Shown here one piece after another: positions 8,539 through 18,467 of a stretch of DNA of 23,967 bases. The notes under the pieces were generated by a model, which saw only the letters and a program-made list of their open reading frames with translations, searched no databases and was not told the origin of the DNA. The position numbers were made by a program, and so were the translations under genes. Numbering within the stretch: the first letter of the stretch is position 1; each line of letters starts with the position of its first letter. This DNA is from Entrophospora sp. SA101 (Eukaryota > Glomeromycota > Glomeromycetes > Entrophosporales > Entrophosporaceae): positions 1 to 23,967 of the forward strand of contig CAUDNR010000842.1 in NCBI GenBank assembly GCA_958430865.1. Direction: 5' to 3'.

Positions 8539-9487
8539 TTTTCTTTTCCTAAATACAAAGATTTATAATAAGTAGAATTTCGCTTTTCATAAGTCGATGC
8601 ATAAAGTACACGGCTCTGATAATAAACAATGTATTACCTTTGTAAAAAAAATTTGATAAAATTAAAGATGATACCTCACAAACCCGGTTTATTTATATTG
8701 TTACATTTGCTAAATCTGAAAACCTGTTAGAAAAAGAGATTAACATAATGGTATAATAATAAAATGCAATTAACGGAATCTCTGCCCCATAAAGCAGTTC
8801 TATTAAAATCACAAGCGCAAAGAGGAAAGTATATTTCACCTTTTATGGGAAATTAAACCTTCCATTCTGGCGATCTCTCATTCAAAGTGTAAAATAAGAC
8901 AAATTTTGGCGATCTCGGATCTCAAGTTCCATAACATATGAATTTTGATATTATTACTGATAAAGAACAATAAACTTTCCTCATTCATATTCTTTTTGAG
9001 TCTCATTTGTATTTTTTCTTATCGGAAAAGCTATCTACAGTAAGGAAAAGGCTTTATTATTAACATTATATATGCAACGATAGAAAATAATTTTAGCGGT
9101 ATCACAAAAAAAATCATTGTAAAACGAAGATATTATTATGTGTTCGAATAATATGTTTTACGTTTGGCTATTATTAGAAGTTCATAGAACGTGTAAGAGG
9201 TCAGTTGATATATTTGTGCGATCATATGCAGGGATATCAAAATTGGATTAACTACACATGGTTTAGATTCTTGTTAAACATCATGCGTATTAATGTGTAT
9301 ATATATATATTTCGATTTTTTCCCATATATCGGCCAGTATTACTAAATTTTCTCAACACAAAAATGAATCGCGTTTTAAGTAACATATACTTGATAAAAA
9401 TAATAGGTCTAAAACCCTAAATCACTATACACTATAAATCATATAATAATATATAAAAACATTAAAAAACGTTAAAAACAATCAATT
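8539..9487. promoter_or_regulatory. Divergent intergenic region, 111-aa gene and zinc-finger-like gene
   Basis: Nearly 950 bp with no convincing gene; the frame at 9205-9420 is AT-rich and unsupported. Two TGGCGATCT copies (about 8868 and 8908) share the core seen upstream of the nuclease gene. On the right side, ATATATAAAAA (about 9450) precedes the ATG at 9488 and probably serves as its TATA box. A short TA run lies near 9300. Confidence 0.4.
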
Positions 9488-10081
9488 ATGGATGTAGATA
9501 GATATTTTTATGGTCGTTGTACTCCTAAAGAATGGACTGAATATTGCTGGATGCCACAAGTTCGTACTGATGAAACTCCTGGAGATTGGAAATCGCGAAT
9601 TTGGGCTCGTTTGATGTATTTTTGAGAAAATGATCTTTTTCCGGGTGAAAGCAACAAATATCTAGAAGCTAGAATATCGAAAAAATTATCAGATGGAACC
9701 TCATATGCTCCTACGATAGGAATAGCAATCTGTTTCTCTTGTAACCAGCTAGTATATACCGGTCCAAGAACTAGTAATATTGGAAATTATGATCATGTAG
9801 GTATGGAGAAACATTGGAAATTCTCTTGTTCCGGAAATGAATTCTGCAGTGTAAGTTATGAAGAATATACAAAAATTAAACAAAAATCTGAATCTGCTTC
9901 TTATAATTTTGAAGATAAATATGCATTTCATCGTTATGAATTGTGGATGGAAAATGCAACTAGAAGACTTAAATGTGCAAGGGAGGTTGGAAGAAAGATT
10001 CGAGCTATAAATATCATAAAAGAAATATGGATTGAATATACACACCCTAGACAAAAGTTTTCGGACACCTGTTTTTACTAA
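9488..10081 (+). pseudogene. Zinc-finger-like gene with in-frame TGA, cut by the Tc1 element, left copy
   Basis: From ATG 9488 the frame runs to 10081, interrupted once by TGA at 9623-9625 (codon 46). Both sides look coding: before it PKEWTEYCWMPQV; after it CFSCNQLVYTG with a C-x2-C pair and later H, H and C residues (GMEKHWKFSC), suggesting a zinc-binding module, then a helical, charged C-terminal part. The last 13 codons after WIEY are read from the transposon's terminal repeat, so the true 3' end is gone. The same TGA is in the mirror copy, so it predates the duplication (or the conversion) of the arms. No clean intron removes it. I do not recognise the family; a multi-copy hypothetical is likely. 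Confidence 0.6.
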
Positions 10082-10115
10082 TTGCGCAAAACTACACATA
10101 ATAACTATACATAAA
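10041..10115 (+). repeat. Left terminal inverted repeat of the Tc1 element
   Basis: Matches 11236-11310 in reverse complement over the full visible length. It continues towards the transposase 3' end, and its inner limit is hidden by the gap on the other side. Confidence 0.85.
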
Positions 10116-10284
10116 ATTTTTGTCATTTGCGGCCTAGGTTTTGACGAACATGTGTATAAATTTTCATGGTTCTAACACGTTTAGAATCCAGTAAATAAAA
10201 AAAATACCAAAAAGTTTATTTTGATGATCTTCAAAATTGAAAAAATTAAAAATTAAAAAATAAAAAGATGAATAAAAATGAAAA

Positions 10285-11225
10285 TTAATAACGCGTAGGT
10301 CCCCCATCTTTTTCTATACATGCCTCGATCCTTCTAGGCATGCTCTCAATTAATTTATAATATCTTTCACAAGGAATGCTCGCCCATTCTTCTTTCAATG
10401 CATGCTCTAACTCTGAAGCATTTTTTGGATATCTTTCCCGTTTTTTTAATCTTCTCTCAAGTTCATCCCACAGATGTTCAATTGGGTTGAGATCTGGGGA
10501 TTGAGAGGGCCAATCAGACAAAATTTTTATTTTTTTCTTCTTAATCCAATTTTGTACATCTTTTGCAGTATGTACTGGTGCATTATCATCTTGAAATGCA
10601 TAGTCTCCGCCACGAAATTTTCTTCTAATCAATGGCAACAAATTTTTTTCTAAAATTCGTATATAGTCTAAACGATTCATTTTACCCTCCACTTTTACTA
10701 ATGGACCTAGTCCTTTTCCAGAAAAGCATCCCCAAACCATTATGCCACCACCACCATGTTTAACTGAAGGGACAATATTTTCAATATTGTAACATTGACC
10801 ATCAGTACGCCAAACATGTATTGGTCCATCACTTCTGAAGATTGTAAAGCATGATTCGTCACTCCAAATCACCTTGCTCCAGTCTTCTATTGTCCAAGAC
10901 CTTCTTTCTAAACACCACTTTAATCGTTTTTCTTTTTGTTTTTGTGTTAAAAGTGGTTTAACAGCCGCAGCCCTCGAAAAAATCCCCAGTTCATGCAAAC
11001 TTCTACGAACAGTTCTTGTGCTAATTTCTTTGCCACTAACTTCAGTAAATTTTATTTTGATCTCTTCTGCAGAACTAAAATTATTGTTTTTTGTAATTTC
11101 TTTTAAAATTTTTTTGTCATCATCATCTAAACTTTTTGGTCTGCCAGATCGTAGAGCACTTTTAACATCATCTGAATTTTTATAACGCGTAATTTGATTA
11201 TGAACTGTGCTTTTGGGGATTTTGA
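10285..11225 (-). CDS. Tc1/mariner transposase, N-terminus lost in the gap
   Basis: DDE transposase that would cut and paste the element. Visible order: second HTH region (IPKSTVHNQITRYK, the RPKSLDDDD motif and a winged-helix part), then the catalytic core with VIWSDESCF (first Asp), FQDDNAPVHTA (second Asp) and SQSPDLNPIEHLWDELE (Glu). The glycine-rich GGGGIMVWGCF is also present. By my count 35 residues separate the second Asp and the Glu; canonical Tc1 has 34, and the extra residue seems to be the Ser in ILSDWPSQ. The frame is open from the gap to TAA at 10285 with no stop, so this copy may be recent. The roughly 25 N-terminal residues expected before IPKSTVH are missing in the N gap. Residues read beyond the gap are terminal-repeat sequence, not protein. 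Confidence 0.9.
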
Positions 11226-11235
11226 NNNNNNNNNN
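11226..11235. other. Assembly gap (10 N)
   Basis: Ten Ns. The transposase N-terminus and the inner part of the right terminal repeat are both absent here, so the real missing length is probably well over ten bases and the N count is a placeholder. It marks the join between two contigs and lies exactly in the repeated element at the palindrome centre. Confidence 0.95.
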
Positions 11236-11310
11236 TTTATGTATAGTTATTATGTGTAGTTTTGCGCAATTAGTAAAAACAGGTGTCCGAAAACTTTTGT
11301 CTAGGGTGTG
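11236..11310 (-). repeat. Right terminal inverted repeat of the Tc1 element
   Basis: Reverse complement of 10041-10115. It starts immediately after the N gap. Confidence 0.85.
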
Positions 11311-11863
11311 TATATTCAATCCATATTTCTTTTATGATATTTATAGCTCGAATCTTTCTTCCAACCTCCCTTGCACATTTAAGTCTTCTAGTTGCATTTT
11401 CCATCCACAATTCATAACGATGAAATGCATATTTATCTTCAAAATTATAAGAAGCAGATTCAGATTTTTGTTTAATTTTTGTATATTCTTCATAACTTAC
11501 ACTGCAGAATTCATTTCCGGAACAAGAGAATTTCCAATGTTTCTCCATACCTACATGATCATAATTTCCAATATTACTAGTTCTTGGACCGGTATATACT
11601 AGCTGGTTACAAGAGAAACAGATTGCTATTCCTATCGTAGGAGCATATGAGGTTCCATCTGATAATTTTTTCGATATTCTAGCTTCTAGATATTTGTTGC
11701 TTTCACCCGGAAAAAGATCATTTTCTCAAAAATACATCAAACGAGCCCAAATTCGCGATTTCCAATCTCCAGGAGTTTCATCAGTACGAACTTGTGGCAT
11801 CCAGCAATATTCAGTCCATTCTTTAGGAGTACAACGACCATAAAAATATCTATCTACATCCAT
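11270..11863 (-). pseudogene. Zinc-finger-like gene with in-frame TGA, right copy
   Basis: Exact mirror of 9488-10081: same ATG (11863), same TGA (11726-11728), same junction into the transposon end at 11310. Finding the 5' part of one gene on both sides of a single transposon cannot result from a simple insertion, which would leave the gene's 3' part on one side. Confidence 0.6.
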
Positions 11864-12812
11864 AATTGATTGTTTTTAACGTTTTTTAATGTTTTTATAT
11901 ATTATTATATGATTTATAGTGTATAGTGATTTAGGGTTTTAGACCTATTATTTTTATCAAGTATATGTTACTTAAAACGCGATTCATTTTTGTGTTGAGA
12001 AAATTTAGTAATACTGGCCGATATATGGGAAAAAATCGAAATATATATATATACACATTAATACGCATGATGTTTAACAAGAATCTAAACCATGTGTAGT
12101 TAATCCAATTTTGATATCCCTGCATATGATCGCACAAATATATCAACTGACCTCTTACACGTTCTATGAACTTCTAATAATAGCCAAACGTAAAACATAT
12201 TATTCGAACACATAATAATATCTTCGTTTTACAATGATTTTTTTTGTGATACCGCTAAAATTATTTTCTATCGTTGCATATATAATGTTAATAATAAAGC
12301 CTTTTCCTTACTGTAGATAGCTTTTCCGATAAGAAAAAATACAAATGAGACTCAAAAAGAATATGAATGAGGAAAGTTTATTGTTCTTTATCAGTAATAA
12401 TATCAAAATTCATATGTTATGGAACTTGAGATCCGAGATCGCCAAAATTTGTCTTATTTTACACTTTGAATGAGAGATCGCCAGAATGGAAGGTTTAATT
12501 TCCCATAAAAGGTGAAATATACTTTCCTCTTTGCGCTTGTGATTTTAATAGAACTGCTTTATGGGGCAGAGATTCCGTTAATTGCATTTTATTATTATAC
12601 CATTATGTTAATCTCTTTTTCTAACAGGTTTTCAGATTTAGCAAATGTAACAATATAAATAAACCGGGTTTGTGAGGTATCATCTTTAATTTTATCAAAT
12701 TTTTTTTACAAAGGTAATACATTGTTTATTATCAGAGCCGTGTACTTTATGCATCGACTTATGAAAAGCGAAATTCTACTTATTATAAATCTTTGTATTT
12801 AGGAAAAGAAAA
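11864..12812. promoter_or_regulatory. Mirror of the intergenic region 8539-9487
   Basis: Same content in reverse: two AGATCGCCA copies (about 12436 and 12475) and TATA-like boxes near both flanking start codons. No gene seen. Confidence 0.4.
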
Positions 12813-13148
12813 ATGGATGAAGACAACAATAACAATAACAATAATTATGTTAATATTGATCTTAATTGTCTCGTCTTACGTGAACATGCATTTATGAACG
12901 GACCATTTTATTTTTTCAGAATTCACGTTTCTAATAGAGATGATGTTAACGCAATAATAACTCAAGTTCAGGCTAATTTACCAAATGGATTAACTAATGT
13001 TCCTTATCGGCTTCGTAGATTGAATCCTACCACCGGGGACTACCTCATAAATATGAATCAAGATAGTAGGATCTATGACCATTTCAGCGCGAATCCTGAT
13101 CAAAATGTTATTCACGTACTTGTAGAGCCGTTACCAGAAAATAATTAG
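12813..13148 (+). CDS. 111-aa crinkler-type N-terminal ubiquitin-like protein, right copy
   Basis: Identical at the protein level to the copy at 8203-8538, including the length of the Asn-coding microsatellite. The ATG follows GGAAAAGAAAA, with TATAAAT about 30 bases upstream. The stop is followed by a T-rich stretch and TTATGTTATAG, so splicing onto the next frame is possible. Assignment is by the LNCL...IHVLV pattern only. Confidence 0.5.
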   Translation: MDEDNNNNNNNYVNIDLNCLVLREHAFMNGPFYFFRIHVSNRDDVNAIITQVQANLPNGLTNVPYRLRRLNPTTGDYLINMNQDSRIYDHFSANPDQNVIHVLVEPLPENN

Positions 13149-13223
13149 TTTTTTTTTTTATATTCATATCATGTAAATGCAATATGATTTTTTATTTTAT
13201 TTTTATGTTATAGATATGTTAAT

Positions 13224-13463
13224 ATGTCTCGAAAACCTAAGAATAACAGACGAAAAACTCAAGGCAAGTTTACTGATAATCCTACGCAGTATATGCAATT
13301 TAAAAATCTGGTTAAGTATATACACATCATAGAAGGTGAAAATATAGTTATAATCAATAGAAGTACTCAGGATGTGAAAGCGATATTTGATTATGCAGAG
13401 GTATGTAGATATCTAGAGGTAAATAACATCGATTCGGGTATTTTCAATATGTATAGGAAATAG
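13224..13463 (+). CDS. 79-aa hypothetical protein, right copy
   Basis: Identical to the copy at 7888-8127. Basic N-terminus, no recognised family, 75 bp after the 111-aa gene and tail-to-tail with the five-exon gene (91 bp between stop codons). Confidence 0.45.
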   Translation: MSRKPKNNRRKTQGKFTDNPTQYMQFKNLVKYIHIIEGENIVIINRSTQDVKAIFDYAEVCRYLEVNNIDSGIFNMYRK

Positions 13464-13554
13464 TTGGCTTATTTTTTTCTTTTCAAATTTATGTGTGTAA
13501 TAGACTACCAGAATCGGTTTTATTGATACAGAAATTAATTACAAGATATATGAA

Positions 13555-15851
13555 TTATTCATCCACGATAATTCTTGATCGAGATTTTTTTTTTTTTCGT
13601 GGTTTATGTGTGGATGTTGATCTTGGGGGGGGATTGATTGTTGATAATGATGTTTGTGATGATAATGTATCTGATGAAGTCAACATCATTTCTGCCGAAT
13701 CGTCGGTAGTATGTAATATATTACGCAGAGTGCATACAATTGCGGTTCTAAAAGTTAACAATGCGTGGATGAAAGAATAGACACCATTGTGTTCAACAGA
13801 TGGGAGATATAATGGTATTTTTACTCGATTGAGTAAACAGCTTTTATATAAGCTCTCTTCTCTATGGACACTATGAATTTCTAACAAGTCGCCAGCCACA
13901 TTAATGGTGAATATAGTCAACATACTTTTTATTGTCGTTCCTCTAAAGAATCTTTCATTTTTGGATAGCCACGTTTCATCGATTGCATCTTTTGCGAGCC
14001 TGTTTAGTTTATTATGATCTCGTAATTGTTTATCTGAAGAAGAATCTGGTTTACCCGTTTCGAGATAACCTATTTCAATGCTCTTATTTTTTATTTCCGC
14101 AACAATCATAAAATCTGGTCGACGTGCACTCTTATAAGATCCCTTCTGTTCTGCACTGGCTGAACTCGCTTGCTCCCCCCTTGTATCCAAAAATATGTTA
14201 GTATTTCTTAGTTCATACATGCGCTCATTAAGAAACTCTTCCAGAAATCAATCGCAGAGTTTCGACATGTTGCACACTAATTGTTTGTTAGAGTTTTGCA
14301 GAGTTTTGCATTTTGGGGGTTTCGACAGGTTACACATTAATTGTTTCAACAGAGTTTCGACCAGTCACTAAGAGGTTTCGCCTGCAACCTTAGCGCTCAT
14401 ACAATAGACAAACCGATAATCACAAATATTTAAACTAAATATTACCACACTCCCCATATATCGGTATTCACAGGCAAATCACTAATTAAGATATTCATCA
14501 ATGGTGATAAAACCTCACACACGTACGATCCTTCATTTATAGCGGGTTTTTTAGAGCTTCCATACGATTTCCATTTTGGAGATCTCCATATCCAACTCAA
14601 TGATGCTAACATTTGATTCGTCATCGTTTGTAACATTTCTGGTCCATCTAAAAATTCACCAAATTTCGCTTCACCAAAAAAAATAGATGTATTTGCAGAA
14701 AGAAATTCTTTTTCATTACGAACAAAATCCTCGCAGATAGTCTTTAACATTTCATCATCCGGAATTAAGAATTTATCAGACACTGCATTAAAAAAATTGC
14801 AGGATTTTTGTGACATTTTTGTAAAGGGGGTCGAGCTAATATCCAATATCCCAGAGCATAATGGATGATCATATCCTAATTCTCCAACTTTTATTTCATT
14901 TAACTGATCCTCTACCTCTTTCCGCATTATTTTCTCATCACCCGATGTCAAAAGCACGAGCTAAAAAATTTTATATTAGCGAACAGTGTAAAAAAAAAAT
15001 AAATGATTATTTCCGCTTAAATACAAACCTTATGTACTTCATTTTTCAACATATTGAAATTTTTAGATGCATTTACTAACCAGGGCTTCTCGACATTCTA
15101 TAATTGTAATTTTTAATCATTTACTATTGATTTTAATTTCTCAGGAATAACAGTATGTCATTATTAAAAGCATACCAAAACTTTCAACTCCAATGAAGAA
15201 CAAATATATTCAAACGCCTCCTCTACCTATGGAGATAAAATATAATAAAAAATGTTAACCGGATAAAAATAAAAGTATCTAACATCATTTACGTATACGC
15301 GTGATCAGATTGGTTTTCTTTTTTCATATAAATTTCAAGAATAGCCGGCTGTTAATGATATAGCCTTAGCGGAATTCACATATGATGTTTTTATGTACAT
15401 AGGCAGTTACTGCCCACGTCAACATAGTATTAATACTACAGAGACAAGGTCCATTCACTGCCTAAATACCACCTTATGTGTAATGCGCCTCGGCGATGAG
15501 AATAACAAAAATACGTAACAATATGTTTAACATCCTCTCTAATGAGTATTTTTCGTTACCCCCACAAGAAAACCAATTAATTCATCATATCTAGTTTACT
15601 ATAAACTCTTAATAATTTTAGAAACTTACACGCCGTTTCAATATATCACCAGTTCCGAAACCATGAAGCTTCTCTAATCTTTCAGTGTTATCTATACTTA
15701 CTACACTTAACGATTTATCCAATGTTTTAATAAAGTTCTCTCTCTCCTTATTACAATCATTCGTCCACTCACCAGACTCTACTCGTTTACATAAAGCGGT
15801 AAATATGTTTATAGCCGAAACAGGTGAAAAAGATATTAAGAATGCTTCCAT
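13555..15851 (-). CDS. Five-exon gene, WGE/RRPDF-type protein, right copy
   Basis: Mirror of 5500-7796 with exons, in order of translation, 15630-15851, 15176-15226, 15029-15097, 14446-14960 and 13555-14179. Splice sites, phases and the 493-residue product are unchanged; I found no difference between copies in exons or introns. Lack of any silent change points to very recent duplication or conversion, not to selection on the protein. Possible PD-(D/E)XK-like C-terminal region and basic tail as in the left copy; function unknown. Confidence 0.72.
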
Positions 15852-16639
15852 TTTTTCAATTAAAAAAGATATGAATGCTGAGTTAATAGATTTTCAGATT
15901 AATAACAAAATCGCAAATAAAAAGCAATAAATATTTATAACTCGATATACTGCCCTTTTTAAACGTATTTCTTCCTCTAGATTTATCGAATGAAACAATA
16001 CAGAAATAAAGAATGTATTTACGCCAAAAATTTCTCTCACAAAGAAAATGAATGTACATGAATGCTAATTAATCGAATTTGGTTAATCGCACAAATAAAC
16101 ATGCATACATATAAAAATAATTTCGTTGCACAGCCCCATTAAATTATCTGATTGATTATGCGGATAGATTATCAAATTTATTATTATTATGGATTAAGTG
16201 TATATTTTACGAAACTCTTGCTATTTATTTTTAAAATTTCAATGATTACATAAACTATATTATTAATATATTTAGGCACCTACCCATTTTTACAGTATGA
16301 ATTCAGGGTTCCCGATCAATTTTTCTAATGAAAATTTCTAGAGCAGAATCTAATTAATCATCTGGAAATAATAATGCATGCATTGAAAATCTAAGAATAT
16401 TTTTATTACACAGCCCATTAATACAATGAACCTGATCGATTATAACAAATTTGAATTTTAGAAAATATTGGTAAAATTATTTTTATTGTAATATTTGATA
16501 TTTAATAATAATGATTTTTAATGATATTTGATATATAAAATAGAAATAAACGCGAGCTTGCATGGGAGGGATGCAAAATTGCATATAATGCACGAATCCA
16601 AGGTCGTATATTGTGCATCCCTATACTTTGGGCTCGTGA
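15852..16639. other. Mirror of the intergenic stretch 4712-5499
   Basis: Same content in reverse: TATTTATA at 15932-15939 (promoter of the gene to its left), the degenerate TTAATGGG repeats and the GGGATGCA/TGCATCCC stem at 16567-16622. No gene seen. Confidence 0.4.
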
Positions 16640-17267
16640 TTATTCAGTACTAGTACTAGTTATTATAAGATTATCATTTTTATTTCTACCGCTACTACTA
16701 CTACTACTACTACTACTACTAATGAACTTGTTTTTCTTTTTCCCTTCTTTATCCAGCCAAGCTTCGATTTTATCTAATGTTGTAACATGTGGTTTTTTTT
16801 GGTGGCGATAAAATCCAGATAACGTCGCAGGACCAAGTCCAATTTCTTCAGATAAGACATTATACATTGTAGCGGGGGAACGCCCTTCTCTTTTTCTTCT
16901 TTCGTCGAAGAGGTATGTAAATTCAACCCAGGTAGCCTCGGTTTCATCTGAATATTCCGGTCAATGGCTTGTAATAGAGGCGCGACCTGTAATGTTAGAC
17001 TCGTTAGTATAATTCTGGAATGAGCGAGTTCACTTGCATCGTAAGGTAGGTTATCAAAATTTACCTTGACTCTGTGTTTCACTTTTCCATTCTGATTCGG
17101 TATGCATTTTACTGATTTCATTATTGAGCGCTAAAATAGCTTTTTCAATATTTTTTTGTAGTTGGATCCACACTTTGTTGTTTATTTGAGATGCGCATAA
17201 ACATCACGATTACATATGGTGTGATTAAATTCAGAAAGAAAAAAATATCAATTATATCGATAGACAT
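16640..17267 (-). CDS. HTH-domain protein with poly-Ser tail, right copy; gene model uncertain
   Basis: Mirror of 4084-4711. Predicted intron 16948-17064. The A7 run that puts ATG 17267 out of frame with the HTH exon is present here too (17151-17157), so if it is a sequencing error it occurs in both arms. A genuine lesion, an unrecognised start, or a shared assembly consensus are the alternatives. DNA binding is inferred from the HTH. Confidence 0.6.
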
Positions 17268-17966
17268 TTTTAGTTAATTTTAAAATGTTTTTTAGTTGTT
17301 TTTTTTGTTAATTTTTTTTATTTTTTGAATGTTATAGTGAGGTATCAAAGAAGTCGAGCTGTATTTATATTACTTTGTAAGTAACATATCACGTTTATTT
17401 TTACCAATAGAAACATCTTTATACTAAAGGTAAATCTGTGCGTAAGCATTACAGAGAGCCCTCGAACCTGCTAGAAATTTTATCAGTAATAAGGTTTATC
17501 CGCACAACAATTAATGATGAAATATAGTCAACTTTGATTTGTGTTTATATTAAATGATTTAGTGAGAACAAAGTTAGAGCCCATTATAACAATTAACTTG
17601 CGTAATCTACTCTCTTTTATTCGGATTTTTTACACATGTCAAGATTATGAGAATGCGCTATTTTATTATTTGAATAATTAATACTCAGTATTGGAGGTTA
17701 AAAATATTATAATTATGCTTATTTTTTTCAATGGACGATCTCAGTAAACGTTTTTATATGGGCGATCTTGACACCATTTTACGTCATTTGATCAGAGAAA
17801 AACACACATTTGTCATGATTTATTCTCTATTGGCGATCTGGATCGGAAGAGTCTATCTCAGGTTAAGTTTCGGGTTGACTATTTTTTCTTGCCAAGAGTG
17901 ATCGGCGTTGCGTGACAGAACGCGCGCATTATTTTTTTTCCTAATATTGTATATATAAGTATAAAC
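17268..17966. promoter_or_regulatory. Mirror of the intergenic region 3385-4083
   Basis: Divergent promoter region with TATTTATA at 17362-17369 for the HTH gene and GGCGATCT-type sites at about 17760 and 17832, upstream of the nuclease gene. No gene seen. Confidence 0.45.
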
Positions 17967-18467
17967 ATGTCGAATCTTGCTGAAGCTCAAACTTACGCCG
18001 AAAAACGTGGAGGAAAATGTTACATTCAAACCGGTCCTACAACTTTCTTATTTTCATGCAATAGAAATCACTTATGGGAGAGGCCTATTACGAAGAGATA
18101 TGACTGGTGCCCCCTATGTCCTCATTCGAAAGGAGAACGTACATCAAGGTATATATTCGAAGATCTGTTAGGAAAAAAGTTTCCACCTCGTGCACCAAAA
18201 TTTTTACAAGGGATGCGCTTCGATGGATACAATGAGGAATTAAAACTGGCCTTCGAATTTAATGGTCAGCATCACTATGCTCTTAATCCAATGTTTCATA
18301 AAAGTGGACAAGATTTGAGCGAGCAAAGGAAACGTGATCAAAAAAAGCGGAATATCTGTAAGGAACAGGGTATATGCCTCATCGAAATTCCATATGACAT
18401 AGATCTTTATAACTTTATCCAAGAATCTCTAATCAATAATGGTTATCTCCAAGACCATTCCAATTGA
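17967..18467 (+). CDS. Zn-ribbon plus VSR-like/PD-(D/E)XK nuclease, right copy
   Basis: Same 166-aa architecture as 2884-3384: zinc ligands C31, H35, C48, C51, then FDGYNEELKLAFEFNG with D86, E97 and H103. This copy reads PPRAPKF, FNGQHHY and ALNPMF where the left copy has PPHAPKF, FNGQQHY and ALNSMF. The six base differences between the copies, three of them amino-acid changing, are the only ones I found in the 7.45-kb core. A TATATATAAG box lies just before the ATG. The 3' end overlaps the integrase remnant by 39 bp (18429-18467). Confidence 0.75.
   Translation: MSNLAEAQTYAEKRGGKCYIQTGPTTFLFSCNRNHLWERPITKRYDWCPLCPHSKGERTSRYIFEDLLGKKFPPRAPKFLQGMRFDGYNEELKLAFEFNGQHHYALNPMFHKSGQDLSEQRKRDQKKRNICKEQGICLIEIPYDIDLYNFIQESLINNGYLQDHSN

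Larger units (their letters stand above)
1..10115 (+). repeat. Left arm of a giant inverted repeat
   Basis: The reverse complement of this arm reappears at 11236-21464. The inner part (2661-10115) matches 11236-18690 base for base with no net indel: every gene, intron and intergenic stretch that I compared falls at mirror coordinates summing to 21351. Only six substitutions were found, at about 3063-3166. The outer part (1-2660) is clearly homologous to 18691-21464 but diverged by many substitutions and indels. Confidence 0.96.
10041..11310 (-). mobile_element. Tc1/mariner transposon at the centre of the palindrome
   Basis: The ends begin CACACCCTAGACAAAAGTTT in inverted orientation, with TA directly outside on both sides (10039-10040 and 11311-11312), as expected for Tc1 insertion at TA. 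Terminal repeats are at least 75 bp (10041-10115 and 11236-11310). The true inner length cannot be read because an assembly gap follows the right one. The outer boundary cannot be deduced from loss of symmetry either, because the flanks are also mirror images; it is placed by the TA and by typical Tc1 ends. Confidence 0.85.

Noticed and set aside
9205..9420. 71-residue frame between divergent genes, and its mirror at 11931-12146
   Set aside because: AT-rich hydrophobic composition of a chance frame and no splice or promoter support; it lies in a promoter region.
11226..11319. N-terminal extension of the transposase frame across the N gap to 11319
   Set aside because: The residues before the gap are translated from the terminal inverted repeat, and the frame across ten placeholder Ns is meaningless.
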